Positions 25,549-34,173 of a DNA stretch of 64,000 bases are shown piece by piece. This stretch comes from Candidatus Bathyarchaeota archaeon (GTDB lineage Archaea > Thermoproteota > Bathyarchaeia > Bathyarchaeales > Bathycorpusculaceae). The first letter of the stretch is position 1. Each line of letters begins with the position of its first letter. The DNA is taken from contig JAOAIX010000002.1 of assembly GCA_026414485.1 (NCBI GenBank), positions 62,001 through 126,000 of the forward strand, in the 5' to 3' direction. The position numbers and the translations under genes were made by a program. Below the pieces are notes generated by a model, which saw only the letters and a program-made list of their open reading frames with translations, had not been told where the DNA came from and made no database searches.

Positions 25549-26046
25549 TTACATTAAAGTATCAATGCTGTAATGTTGTCGTATTGCCTTTAGGATTGCT
25601 TCTCGGAGTTCTTCGTCTTTTAGTCCTGTCTTTTTAATTTTCAGCAGTTCATCAGCAAAATTCGCATCATTTACAGCGGTGCGTATCCAATTTTCAAAAT
25701 CTCCCCTGCTAAAGTGAAAGTTGATTGATGTGGTATCCACCTTTTTTATGACTTCGTAAAAGTCCTTTACTGTTGCGGCGCATAAATTTGTAGGTTGATC
25801 GAGCCTGATATAAAATTTAAATTCTTTACCTATGGCTACCGGTTCTATGGCTTTAAGGGCTTGTTTGCCTTTTTCGGTTATTGCATAACCACTACCCTTT
25901 TTCTTGACAAAGCCCATCTTTACTAATCCATTCACTTGGGCTATTGTCTCAGTTGAAGTTAAACCGATCGTATTGGAGAATTCTTTTATGTTCCGATGCC
26001 CTGTGACTTGACTCATAGCTTTTAAAATTTTCAATCTTTGCTCCAA
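25549..26046 (-). CDS. winged-helix transcriptional regulator
   Basis: A 165-residue protein whose first 70 residues form a winged helix (LKILKAMSQVTGHRNIKEF, then TETIAQVNGLVKMGFVKKKG and YAITEKGKQAL). The C-terminal part (about 75-165) is a mixed domain of unknown function that may sense a ligand. The start is TTG at 26046. It converges with the TrmO-like gene (24-nt gap). A general archaeal ArsR/MarR-like regulator is the best label; targets are unknown. Confidence 0.75.
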   Translation of the reverse strand: MEQRLKILKAMSQVTGHRNIKEFSNTIGLTSTETIAQVNGLVKMGFVKKKGSGYAITEKGKQALKAIEPVAIGKEFKFYIRLDQPTNLCAATVKDFYEVIKKVDTTSINFHFSRGDFENWIRTAVNDANFADELLKIKKTGLKDEELREAILKAIRQHYSIDTLM

Positions 26047-26254
26047 AAGAGTTCTATCCCCTTTTTACATATCTAAATTTATTTTAGAAACTTAAATGTA
26101 TATTGCTCTAAGCTGAATCTTTGCAAAGAACCCTTGTAACTCCAAATGCAGCTTAATTTTAAAAATCTCTTCGAAGAAACATTACTACCTTGATTATTTA
26201 ATTATATTAACAAAATTAAAATAAGAACAAACAAAAGTTTTCGTCACAGGAGTT

Positions 26255-26983
26255 GTGAACATTACGACGGGCACTGAAACGCTTCTTCCCTTTGTAAAGA
26301 ATAAAAGTGACGACAAAGAGTCGCCGCCCCAAATAATAATTGATTGCCGCGAAGCAAACACTGCAGCAAAAATTGTTAAGGGTCTAATAGAAAAAGGCGT
26401 AACCATAAAAACTGCACATCTAGAAAAAGGCGACTACATACTTAGCGACCAATGTGCAGTGGAACGTAAAACCGTACAAGACTTTGTATACACCCTCACG
26501 AGAAGGTATCTTTTTGAGCAACTCTTTAAACTTAAAGAGGCGTATCCAAAATCACTTCTGTTGATCGAAGGCTATATGCCTATGATTTATAAATTCAGTC
26601 ACATCCAGCCCGTTGCCGTTTGGGGTGCCATGTTTAATCTGGCTAAAAATGGTGTTGCGATGGTTAACACTTCAAGTTACAAAGAAACCATCGACTTTCT
26701 TTACGTGGCTGCACGGCAAGAACAAATAGTTGAAAAGCGGTCGCCAACGGTTCACGCCTTTAAAAAGACAGAAAGCCTCTCAGAAGCACAACTCTACTTC
26801 ATCGCCAGCCTACCCACCATAGGGCGAGAGAAAGCAACTGCTATTCTCCAATCATACCAAACTCCACTCAACGCCTTAATTAATGTTGACGACTGGACAA
26901 AAACTGTTGATGGTCTTGGACCAGTGATAACTAATAAAGTTAAAACTGTGCTAACTACTCCCTATAAAGAACAAAAAGAGTAA
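26255..26983 (+). CDS. XPF/ERCC4-type structure-specific endonuclease
   Basis: A 242-residue short XPF of the helicase-less type seen in Crenarchaeota and relatives, cutting branched and flap DNA. The nuclease motif is EKGDYILSDQCAVERKT (GDY, then ERK), with IDCREAN before it as the first acidic motif. The C-terminal tandem helix-hairpin-helix (about 170-235; SLPTIGREKATAILQSY and VDGLGPVITNKVKTVL) binds DNA. These short forms usually act with PCNA as a homodimer. The GTG at 26255 is only 2 nt after AGGAG, so the exact start is uncertain. Codon use matches its neighbours. Confidence 0.92.
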   Translation: MNITTGTETLLPFVKNKSDDKESPPQIIIDCREANTAAKIVKGLIEKGVTIKTAHLEKGDYILSDQCAVERKTVQDFVYTLTRRYLFEQLFKLKEAYPKSLLLIEGYMPMIYKFSHIQPVAVWGAMFNLAKNGVAMVNTSSYKETIDFLYVAARQEQIVEKRSPTVHAFKKTESLSEAQLYFIASLPTIGREKATAILQSYQTPLNALINVDDWTKTVDGLGPVITNKVKTVLTTPYKEQKE

Positions 26984-27092
26984 GTGTAATCTTTTTCTTA
27001 AAGAGCTACCCATTTTTAAGTCCAACCAACCCAGCAACTATTTTATTAAGACATGTATAAAATATACTTCGTAATAGCGGTGAATAAACGTA

Positions 27093-28394
27093 ATGAAGGC
27101 GCTCATTATCCAGTTTCCCTTTGGCGTTGTGGCTTTCGACCAACAAAAGAAAGTTGTTGCTAGTGTAATGTTCTCAAAAAAGCCACATGCAGCAGCTGGA
27201 ACAATAGCCCAATTGGAAGCTGGAAAAATTAACCAGATAGCACCCCTCATCAATCAGCTTCAAAACTCGGGATATGATACCTTTGTTTTTGACAGACAAA
27301 CGTTAGCAAGTGAAGTAAACAAAACCTTGAATGTACCTGTTGAGATAATGCAGCCAGAGGATACATCTAAAATTTACGTCCTCAAAGAACAAATAGCCAT
27401 TGAGACAGGTTTTGTTAAGGATGCAACTGAACTTAGTTTGTGGGCACGTAACGTGAGCATGGAACTTGCTAAACTTCAAGTTAAAGATGCTTCAGAAAAA
27501 CGTGACCTTATTGTCGGCCAATCCATCCAAACTCTCGATGATTTAGACCGCACATTAAACCTTTTCATGGGGAGACTACGCGAATGGTATGGCGTGCACT
27601 TTCCAGAGCTTGACCGCTTAGTTGAAAAACATGAGACCTACGTGCGGCTTGTCATGAACTTGGGGCAAAAAGAAAACTTTACTGCTGAGGCCCTAGAAAA
27701 AGAGGGTCTTCCGAAAAACAAGATAGATCAAATCAGTAATGTAGCCCAATCATCCATGGGTGCAGACATCACAGAAACTGACCTAGTCCAAATTCAATCC
27801 CTCAGTAAAGCCGTTTTTGACATGTATAAACTACGCGAGGATATTGAAAATTACTTAGATAAAACTATGGATGAAGTCGCACCAAATACAAAAGCCATCG
27901 CAGGTGCCCTTTTAGGAGCTCGGCTCATCGCAATCGCGGGTGGTCTGAAAAATCTTGCTATGCGCCCTGCTAGTACTCTGCAAGTTTTAGGTGCCGAGAA
28001 AGCTCTTTTTCGATCCATAAAAACAGGTGCAAGACCGCCAAAACATGGATTAATCTTCCAGCATACATTATTGCATGATGCAAAACGGTGGCAAAGAGGA
28101 AAAATTGCACGTGCTATAGCAGGCAAACTTTCCATAGCTGTCAGAGCAGACGCTTTTGGAGGCACATATGTGGGCGATGTTTTGAAGGCCTCTTTAGATA
28201 AACGTATTGAAGAAATACGCCAAAAGTACGCTGAACCACCACCAATTAAAGAGAAACCTCAAAAAGAACAAAAGGCGAGAGAGTTCACAGGTGGTCGCAG
28301 AGATTTTAGAGGCGACCGCCGAGATAGACATTGGCAAAGCAGCAAACGTGGCAGCCAAAAGTGGAGACGCCATAAGCGTGCAGATAAAAGTTAA
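27093..28394 (+). CDS. nop5: Nop5/Nop56-58 core protein of C/D-box RNPs
   Basis: A 433-residue scaffold protein of the archaeal C/D RNP, bridging L7Ae-bound guide RNA and fibrillarin. The N-terminal domain (1-120) binds fibrillarin, a coiled coil spans about 130-250, and the Nop domain is obvious at ALLGARLIAIAGGLKNLAMRP with LGAEKALFRSIKTGARPPKHG. The Lys/Arg-rich tail (about 385-433) is typical. It overlaps the fibrillarin start by 17 nt, the classic archaeal nop5-flpA pair. TATA-like sequence near 27054-27064 precedes it. Confidence 0.96.
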   Translation: MKALIIQFPFGVVAFDQQKKVVASVMFSKKPHAAAGTIAQLEAGKINQIAPLINQLQNSGYDTFVFDRQTLASEVNKTLNVPVEIMQPEDTSKIYVLKEQIAIETGFVKDATELSLWARNVSMELAKLQVKDASEKRDLIVGQSIQTLDDLDRTLNLFMGRLREWYGVHFPELDRLVEKHETYVRLVMNLGQKENFTAEALEKEGLPKNKIDQISNVAQSSMGADITETDLVQIQSLSKAVFDMYKLREDIENYLDKTMDEVAPNTKAIAGALLGARLIAIAGGLKNLAMRPASTLQVLGAEKALFRSIKTGARPPKHGLIFQHTLLHDAKRWQRGKIARAIAGKLSIAVRADAFGGTYVGDVLKASLDKRIEEIRQKYAEPPPIKEKPQKEQKAREFTGGRRDFRGDRRDRHWQSSKRGSQKWRRHKRADKS

Positions 28395-29073
28395 AACTCA
28401 CCCGCAATTTACGGGGATTTATCAAGTTACGTTGGAAGATGGTGCACATAGATTAGCCACGAGGAATCTGGCTCCAGGTAGAGCTGTGTATGGTGAGCGT
28501 CTTATCCGTTTTGAGGGTGTAGAGTACAGGGTTTGGGATGCTTTCCGAAGTAAACTTGCAGGGGCCATTCTAAAAGGGTTACAAACAGTTCCGATTTTGC
28601 CTGGTCACAAGATTCTGTACTTGGGTGCCGCTTCAGGAACAACTCCTAGTCACATATCAGACATTGTGGGCGATAGAGGTCATGTTTATTGTGTAGAGTT
28701 TGCCCAGCGTTCTCTTCGGGAGTTAGTTACCAATGTCTGCGCTTTTAGGTTGAACATGTCACCGTTTCTGTCAGACGCTCGTATTCCCCAGAATTATAGC
28801 ATGTTCATCTCTGGAAAGGTGGACGTCATTTACTGTGATATTGCGCAACCTGAACAAGCCAAAGTTTTGGCTGATAACGCTGATTTTTTCCTTAAAGTCG
28901 ATGGTTGGGTCATGTTAGCCGTTAAATCTCAAAGCATTGATGTGACGAAGGCGCCTTCAGAAATTTACCAACAGGAAGCCCGCGTCTTGAAGAAGCGTGG
29001 TTTTCGTATTGAACAAATAGTGGATCTGGAGCCCTATGACAAGGCGCACGCTATGATTGTAGCACAACGATAA
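28378..29073 (+). CDS. flpA: fibrillarin-like rRNA/tRNA 2'-O-methyltransferase
   Basis: About 231 residues, the SAM-dependent methyltransferase of the C/D RNP. The N-terminal beta domain (1-60) precedes the Rossmann fold with YLGAASGTTPSHISDIVG (SAM loop), VYCVEFAQRS (acidic residue binding the ribose) and VDVIYCDIAQP. The K-D-K-H-type residues include the Lys in MLAVKSQSID. The GTG at 28378 is chosen: it gives the usual archaeal length of about 230 residues and has GGAGA upstream. A longer frame reading from 28207 lies inside nop5 and is rejected as the start. Confidence 0.95.
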   Translation: MQIKVKTHPQFTGIYQVTLEDGAHRLATRNLAPGRAVYGERLIRFEGVEYRVWDAFRSKLAGAILKGLQTVPILPGHKILYLGAASGTTPSHISDIVGDRGHVYCVEFAQRSLRELVTNVCAFRLNMSPFLSDARIPQNYSMFISGKVDVIYCDIAQPEQAKVLADNADFFLKVDGWVMLAVKSQSIDVTKAPSEIYQQEARVLKKRGFRIEQIVDLEPYDKAHAMIVAQR

Positions 29074-29092
29074 CTTATCTGTTAGTTTGATA

Positions 29093-29752
29093 TTAAAGAG
29101 TTGTTTGAGTTTTTCCTTTTTGGCTTTTAAGCGCTTTTGCAGGTTTCCACGATTTACGTACACAATCTGGGTAGTCATCATGGTTTTTCAACCAATATGC
29201 CAGGAAAGCAGGCGTTTTTAAGTCAGTGAGGTATCCTGTGCCAAAGTCTCCATATTTTTCTCGGAGTAGAGCAATTTCTCTGTCCCGCTCTACCTTGGCT
29301 ACGATGGATGCTGCTGAAACAACTGGATAGGTTCTATCTGCTTTGTGTTCAGCTATTATTTGCGTTTTAAAAACTGCCGCGTCTTGGATGTGGTTAGCGA
29401 AGCGTTCTGCATACACGTCGGCAGCGTCAACGTAGACAACTTCTGGTTTTAATTGATCAACTATTTTTGCCATAGTTGCTGCTTCAAGCCTGTTCAGTTT
29501 ATGTAGTTTTCTTTGGTTTTCAACCGCTTGATCAATTTGGTGAGGTGACAATTTTATGACTGCGTATTTTTCAGCTAACCTAAGTATTTCAGGAAAAAGC
29601 TCTTCACGTTTTTTTGCAGTTAAAAGTTTGCTGTCTTTTACTTCAAGTTGTTCCAGCAAAGGTGTATTTTCTTGCCTGATCAGTATTCCTGCAACAACGA
29701 GCGGTCCGATTACGCATCCTCTTCCCGCTTCGTCAACGCCAGCAATTAACAT
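29093..29752 (-). CDS. rnhB: ribonuclease HII
   Basis: A 219-residue RNase HII, cleaving RNA in RNA-DNA hybrids and at single ribonucleotides. The catalytic acidic residues are visible: D7 and E8 in GVDEAGRGCVIGP, the Asp in VYVDAADVYAERF, and the Asp in HKADRTYPVVSAASIVAKVERD. The C-terminus carries GTGYLTDLKTPAFL. Length is standard. It converges with flpA (19-nt gap) and is followed upstream by the HD gene on the same strand 30 nt away. Confidence 0.97.
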   Translation of the reverse strand: MLIAGVDEAGRGCVIGPLVVAGILIRQENTPLLEQLEVKDSKLLTAKKREELFPEILRLAEKYAVIKLSPHQIDQAVENQRKLHKLNRLEAATMAKIVDQLKPEVVYVDAADVYAERFANHIQDAAVFKTQIIAEHKADRTYPVVSAASIVAKVERDREIALLREKYGDFGTGYLTDLKTPAFLAYWLKNHDDYPDCVRKSWKPAKALKSQKGKTQTTL

Positions 29753-29782
29753 ATCCTTTTCCTTTCATGACTTGCTTTAGGC

Positions 29783-30574
29783 TTAGATTTCAAATTTATC
29801 TATAATTTTGCGTTCCTTTTCTCCTGTTATTTCTGCCACGACATGGAAGTATTTTTGAAGTCCTGAATTTTCTATTCTCGGCTTTAGTAACTCATCAATT
29901 TGGAAAACTCCTGCAGAATTGGACATAGTTATTTTGATGGTTATGGGTTTTGTGCCGTCTTCTATAACTTCAACTTTTTCAATTGATAGCGCTGAAACTG
30001 CGTGGATGTCAATTTTTCCAGCTTCAAAAGGTATCCTTGCTCGCCCAGCTTCCATATCTAATGCATCGGCGATTCCCACAATTCCCGCTTCTACTGTTAA
30101 CGGTCGGTTTGTAGATATATCGGGGTGTTCATGTGAGACAATAGCATGTAGCACCTCAGACGTGATTATTGCTCTTTCATCTGTAGCGTATGCTGGGCTG
30201 AGGCATCGCTCAAGAAACTCTAAGGCGATAATTCCACTATAGATTTCATGGTTATGCCTTATTACAATCATGCCTAAATCGTGAAATATTGAACCTAAAA
30301 CTACCACAACCTCGGCGTCCTCATTCTTCATACCATAATTTGCTACTATGCTTGGTTTGACTCCTTTCTCTACAAGCATACGTAAGAGTTTCAGGGCAAG
30401 GTTCGCTACAATTTTTACATGGGTTGGACCATGGTCTGTGTAGCCCATTCTGTCGATAGCCATCACGTTGCTGCATCGCCAGTAAGTGTGCAGTTTTGTG
30501 TCTTTCTTGATTTGCTCCATGACTTGCTGAAGTTTAGGGTTCCCTTTGTAAGGTATATTGAAAACGTACGCCAT
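29783..30574 (-). CDS. HD-domain phosphohydrolase
   Basis: A 263-residue HD-superfamily protein. Metal ligands are visible as H in DHGPTHVKIV (about 47-56), HD in GSIFHDLGM (about 95-103), H in IRHNHEIYSG and an Asp in GIADALDMEAGR. The C-terminal 80 residues are a beta-rich extension (KVEVIEDGTKPITIKITMS). Archaeal members of this type are likely metal-dependent phosphohydrolases, but the substrate is unknown. GGGAG precedes the ATG, and a palindrome lies at the probable transcript start. Confidence 0.85.
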   Translation of the reverse strand: MAYVFNIPYKGNPKLQQVMEQIKKDTKLHTYWRCSNVMAIDRMGYTDHGPTHVKIVANLALKLLRMLVEKGVKPSIVANYGMKNEDAEVVVVLGSIFHDLGMIVIRHNHEIYSGIIALEFLERCLSPAYATDERAIITSEVLHAIVSHEHPDISTNRPLTVEAGIVGIADALDMEAGRARIPFEAGKIDIHAVSALSIEKVEVIEDGTKPITIKITMSNSAGVFQIDELLKPRIENSGLQKYFHVVAEITGEKERKIIDKFEI

Positions 30575-30588
30575 GGCGCTTCTCCCTT

Positions 30589-30604
30589 TACCTCGTAAGA
30601 GGTA
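30589..30604. promoter_or_regulatory. palindrome TACCTC-GTAA-GAGGTA at the HD-gene start
   Basis: Perfect 6-bp arms around a 4-nt centre, 15 nt upstream of the HD-gene ATG. An AT-rich TATA candidate (TTTAAA, about 30617-30622 on the minus strand) would start transcription within it. It could be an operator or a short hairpin at the 5' end of the message. Confidence 0.4.
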
Positions 30605-30939
30605 TTGTGTGTAAACATTTAAACTCTTACTTTTGTGTTAATCCTCAATTTGTCTTGGTGATTCGTAAGCAATTTGTGTTGCTTAAGCGTCTTTATCTCG
30701 TTTCTCTTAACTTTGTATTCTGTATCTTTGAATATGCCGCTATAATGATTGCAAAGAGTTGTAGCTGTGGAGATGTTGTTTAATTGAAGAAGACTATGTC
30801 AGCGGATTTTATAATCTTCAAAACTCGCTCTCCTTATTTGATTTAAGCCTAGGGTGATTTTAAACGTCAACAAGCATCTTTTTTGGCTCTGAAATGGCAA
30901 ATTTTAAATGAACACGCTTTTAAGTGAGTTCCTGCAATT
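30605..30939. other. gene-free region between divergent HD and aIF1A genes
   Basis: About 335 nt without a convincing gene. It contains a 7-bp hairpin, TAAGCAA (30666-30672) with TTGCTTA (30679-30685), followed by a pyrimidine-rich stretch, plus AT-rich promoter-like sequence near the aIF1A end. I searched by eye for C/D-box RNA motifs and found no convincing pair. Confidence 0.45.
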
Positions 30940-30969
30940 TTGTTCACAAATGTACATAGAGATGTTGTA

Positions 30970-31275
30970 ATGGGAAAGAAAAAAGTACTTAGCGAAGGTG
31001 AGCTACATGAGATGGTTTATCCTTCGCAAGGCGACACTTTAGGTGTGGTTGTAAAATTACTCGGCTTCGATCGAATTTTGGTTAAATGTCAAGATGGACA
31101 CGAGCGATTATGTCGCATCCGCGGCAAAATGAAGCGTCGTGTCTGGATACGTGAGGGAGATGTTGTTTTGGTTTCTCCTTGGGACTTTCAAAGTGACGCG
31201 CGTGGAGATGTTATGTGGCGTTACACGCAAGCACAGGCTGATATGCTGCGTAAAAAAGGTTACCTCACAATTTAG
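30970..31275 (+). CDS. eif1A: translation initiation factor aIF1A
   Basis: About 101 residues with an OB-fold: LGVVVKLLGFDRILVKCQDG, then RLCRIRGKMKRRVWIREGD and VVLVSPWDFQ. It helps position initiator tRNA and mRNA on the small subunit. The ATG at 30970 (MGKKKVLSEGE) is preferred to a TTG at 30940, because the family begins with this basic segment. It precedes rio1 and the KH gene on the same strand, a cluster of small-subunit maturation and initiation genes. Confidence 0.96.
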   Translation: MGKKKVLSEGELHEMVYPSQGDTLGVVVKLLGFDRILVKCQDGHERLCRIRGKMKRRVWIREGDVVLVSPWDFQSDARGDVMWRYTQAQADMLRKKGYLTI

Positions 31276-31379
31276 CAACTCCGCTTTTTCATGGTTACTG
31301 ACTTATTTAACCGTTGTTAACTGAGAAAGACTTTGGTTTGAAAATGTTTTATATCCATTTTTGTTGGTAGATTCCTAAT

Positions 31380-32162
31380 ATGTCTCGGAAAGTAAAAGAA
31401 AAGTTGGCACATCGTGAGAGACAAGTTGAGAGACGCGATAAAATGCTTATTCATGATTTCAAAACAGAGCGGGCAACTATTGAGGAGGTTTTTGACCAAG
31501 CTACGCTGTTGGTTCTTTATCGCTTTTTAAACAGCGGTGTTATTAACGAAGTTAATGGTGTTGTAAGTGCAGGCAAGGAAGCTAGGGTTTACTGGGCTAA
31601 AAACAAGCAAGGTGAAGACTTGGCGGTGAAAATTTATCTTACTTCTTCTGCCGAATTCAAACGGGGGATGATTAAGTATATTGAAGGCGACCAGAGGTTC
31701 AAAGGCGTTAAGCGTGACACTAAATCGTTGATTTCTGCATGGGCACAAAAAGAATTTAAAAATTTGGAGCAAGCAACAAGCGCCAAAGTACGTGTACCCA
31801 AACCCATAGCCGTAGAGAGTAATGTGCTCATTATGGAATTTATTGGAGAAGCTGGTGTCAGTGCGCCCTCATTGAAGGAGCAGCCTCCAGAAAACGCGGA
31901 GAAAGTTTACAGCCAACTGCTACGCTATATGGAGAGGCTTTACCGTAAAGCTGAGCTGGTTCATGGCGATTTAAGTGAGTACAATTTGATTATTTGGAAA
32001 GGTAAACTTGTTATGTTTGACATGTCACAGTCGGTGCCTATTTCACATCCACTAGCACAGTTTTTATTGAATAGAGATATTACGAATGTAAATAGATTTT
32101 TTAGTCGTTTAGGTGTAAAAGTTCTTTCAAACGAGGAAGTTTACAGGAAGGTTGCGGGTTAA
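31380..32162 (+). CDS. rio1: RIO1-type serine kinase/ATPase
   Basis: A 260-residue atypical kinase acting in late maturation of the small ribosomal subunit. Motifs: Gly-rich ATP loop GVVSAGKEARVYWA (about 60-73), catalytic Lys in DLAVKIYLTS, catalytic loop LVHGDLSEYNLI (about 193-204), and the metal-binding MFDMSQSVP in place of DFG. The RIO1-specific hinge and flexible region are present. It ends 1 nt before the KH gene ATG, so the two are surely cotranscribed. Confidence 0.96.
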   Translation: MSRKVKEKLAHRERQVERRDKMLIHDFKTERATIEEVFDQATLLVLYRFLNSGVINEVNGVVSAGKEARVYWAKNKQGEDLAVKIYLTSSAEFKRGMIKYIEGDQRFKGVKRDTKSLISAWAQKEFKNLEQATSAKVRVPKPIAVESNVLIMEFIGEAGVSAPSLKEQPPENAEKVYSQLLRYMERLYRKAELVHGDLSEYNLIIWKGKLVMFDMSQSVPISHPLAQFLLNRDITNVNRFFSRLGVKVLSNEEVYRKVAG

Positions 32163-32163
32163 A

Positions 32164-32745
32164 ATGGCTAAGCCAAACGCATTTGTGCGTATTCCAAAAG
32201 AACGTATTGGAGTATTGGTTGGTCCTGAAGGCAAGGTGAAACGCGACATAGAAGAACAATTACATGTTGAGCTTAATGTAGAGAGTGAAGACGGCGGAGT
32301 AGAGATAACTCTCAGTGAAAAAGCCCCAGACCCCTCTTTGCTCTTTAAAGCTAAAGACGTAGTAACCGCCATCGGCCGTGGTTTCACTCCTGAAAACGCT
32401 TTCCGTATATTACGCAATGAAGATACAGTTTTTGATTTTGTTGATTTACGAGCTATTTTTGGCAGATCAGAATCAGATATTAAACGTGTTAAAGGACGCA
32501 TTATAGGCATGAATGGAAAAACCCGAAAGACCATAGAGGAATTAACAGAGGCAGACGTGGTTGTTTACGGTCACACGGTAGGGTTAATCGGTACATTTGA
32601 ACAGGTTGATGCCGCCCGAAATGCCGTGCAGATGCTTATTCAAGGTAGCCAACATCATACAGTGTACAATTTCTTACAGAAGAAACGCCGTGAACTAAAA
32701 AAACAAGAGTTGGAGCTGTGGGAGAAGTTTGGAGACGAAAAATAG
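32164..32745 (+). CDS. Pno1/Dim2-like KH-domain protein
   Basis: About 193 residues with two KH domains: RIPKERIGVLVGPEGKVKRD (about 8-27) and VKGRIIGMNGKTRKTIEEL (about 103-121), the second with GxxG loop GMNG. It ends in a basic helix (LQKKRRELKKQE). The eukaryotic relative Pno1/Dim2 binds the 3' end of pre-18S rRNA. Here it directly follows rio1 with a 1-nt gap, matching the archaeal arrangement and supporting a 16S rRNA maturation role. Confidence 0.95.
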   Translation: MAKPNAFVRIPKERIGVLVGPEGKVKRDIEEQLHVELNVESEDGGVEITLSEKAPDPSLLFKAKDVVTAIGRGFTPENAFRILRNEDTVFDFVDLRAIFGRSESDIKRVKGRIIGMNGKTRKTIEELTEADVVVYGHTVGLIGTFEQVDAARNAVQMLIQGSQHHTVYNFLQKKRRELKKQELELWEKFGDEK

Positions 32746-32885
32746 CTCCGTGTCTTTTGTTTTTTAGTTGGTTAGCTATTTATCTTTTTATAAGAAGACA
32801 TATTTATTTGGTTGCATATCACTGAAATGAGAAATTTGTGTCAGTTTAATCTTACACTAGTTTCTAAAGAGGCGAAAATAGCGCG

Positions 32886-34151
32886 TTGAAGTACTTTTAC
32901 CTACTTTTTGCAGTCGCCCTTTTACTGGTTATCGTAACCGCCGCGTTTGTTGTTCCATCCAATTTGGCTGACAAAAATGTGGCGCCTGACTTTTTTGTAG
33001 GCGTCAGCTTTTGTGGAAACACCACCACTCAGGCCAAATTGCTAATAGATAGAATCAAGGGCTATACGAATCTCTTTGTATTACAGTCTTTTCCAATAAG
33101 CAGAAATGAAAGTGCTATCTACGAAATATGTGATTACGCTGTTGAAAAAGAGTTAAACATAATTATTAACTTGGGTACCTACGACAACGAAACATGGAAT
33201 TGGCATTATGAAATTTTCTTGAACGGCAAAACTCGATGGGGTGATAAATTTAAAGGTGTATACTATGATGATGAACCGGGTGGTATCCAATTAGATTATA
33301 ATTGGACTGACTTCTTTTACAATGAAACAAATCGAGCTTTCTTTGAGAGAATTTTGAATAGACCAAACATGAGCCGTGTCCCGCCTCTTATCCAGATGTA
33401 TGCTAAAATTGAAGCTGCTCGTGTTAATGGTACCCAACCTCAAGATTACGAGTTAGAAGCGAAAACATTTGCCCATTTTTATCGGGAATATTCAGCGTTC
33501 AAAAATATAACCCGCGCAGGAATTAAGACTTTCACTTCTGATTATGCTTTATTCTGGTGGGATTATCTTGCAGGGTATGATGTTATTTTAGCGCAGTTGG
33601 GATGGAACAACAGTTACATCAAAGATATAGCTTTCATAAGAGGAGCTGCGAGAGTGCAAAACAAAGAATGGGGCGCCATAATAACGTGGAAGTATGATGA
33701 TCAACCGTACCTTGACAGTGGCGCAGAATTATACAATCAGATGCTTGCTGCCTATCAGGCGGGCGCAAAATACGTAGTAATCTTCAACTATCCTCAAATT
33801 GGGGATAACCCCTACGGGGGTGCTATGACAGACGAACACTTCGCTGCGCTTGAACAATTTTCTAACGATGTTATGTCAACTTCAACGATACGAGTTACAT
33901 ACGATGAAAGCCAAGCTGAGGCTGTTTTAGTTCTGCCGCGTAACTACGCGTGGGGTATGAGAAAGCCTGATGATCGGATTTGGGGTTACTGGGGACCTGA
34001 CGAGAAGTCTCCTCAAATATGGAATATCACAACTAGGCTCTTGCTGCAGTATCGCTCAAGATTAGATATAGTTTATGATGATCCAGAATTTCCTGTTGAA
34101 GGAAAATATCAACACATATACTATTGGAATAGTACCCTTACACAGAAATAA
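32886..34151 (+). CDS. secreted sequon-rich protein, probable TIM-barrel fold
   Basis: A 421-residue exported protein: residues 1-28 form a signal peptide or uncleaved anchor (YFYLLFAVALLLVIVTAAF). I count 11 N-x-S/T sequons, a very high density. Segments such as GVSFCGNTT, LNIIINLGTYDNE, FKGVYYDDEPGG, YDVILAQLGWN and AKYVVIFNYPQIGDNPYGG recur like the strands of a beta/alpha barrel. The YYDDEPGG strand end could carry catalytic acids, which suggests a glycoside hydrolase-like enzyme. I cannot name the family. The start is TTG at 32886. It converges with the FG-GAP protein gene. Confidence 0.75.
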   Translation: MKYFYLLFAVALLLVIVTAAFVVPSNLADKNVAPDFFVGVSFCGNTTTQAKLLIDRIKGYTNLFVLQSFPISRNESAIYEICDYAVEKELNIIINLGTYDNETWNWHYEIFLNGKTRWGDKFKGVYYDDEPGGIQLDYNWTDFFYNETNRAFFERILNRPNMSRVPPLIQMYAKIEAARVNGTQPQDYELEAKTFAHFYREYSAFKNITRAGIKTFTSDYALFWWDYLAGYDVILAQLGWNNSYIKDIAFIRGAARVQNKEWGAIITWKYDDQPYLDSGAELYNQMLAAYQAGAKYVVIFNYPQIGDNPYGGAMTDEHFAALEQFSNDVMSTSTIRVTYDESQAEAVLVLPRNYAWGMRKPDDRIWGYWGPDEKSPQIWNITTRLLLQYRSRLDIVYDDPEFPVEGKYQHIYYWNSTLTQK

Positions 34152-34173
34152 AGGAGATCCTCTTCTCTGTAAA

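Noticed and set aside
28207-28377. Upstream extension of the fibrillarin frame into nop5
   Set aside because: The region codes for the conserved basic tail of Nop5 in another frame; GTG 28378 gives the normal fibrillarin length.
30605-30939. Possible C/D-box guide RNA in the gap next to aIF1A
   Set aside because: TGATT and CTGA fragments are present, but no C box matching RTGATGA with a properly spaced D box was found.
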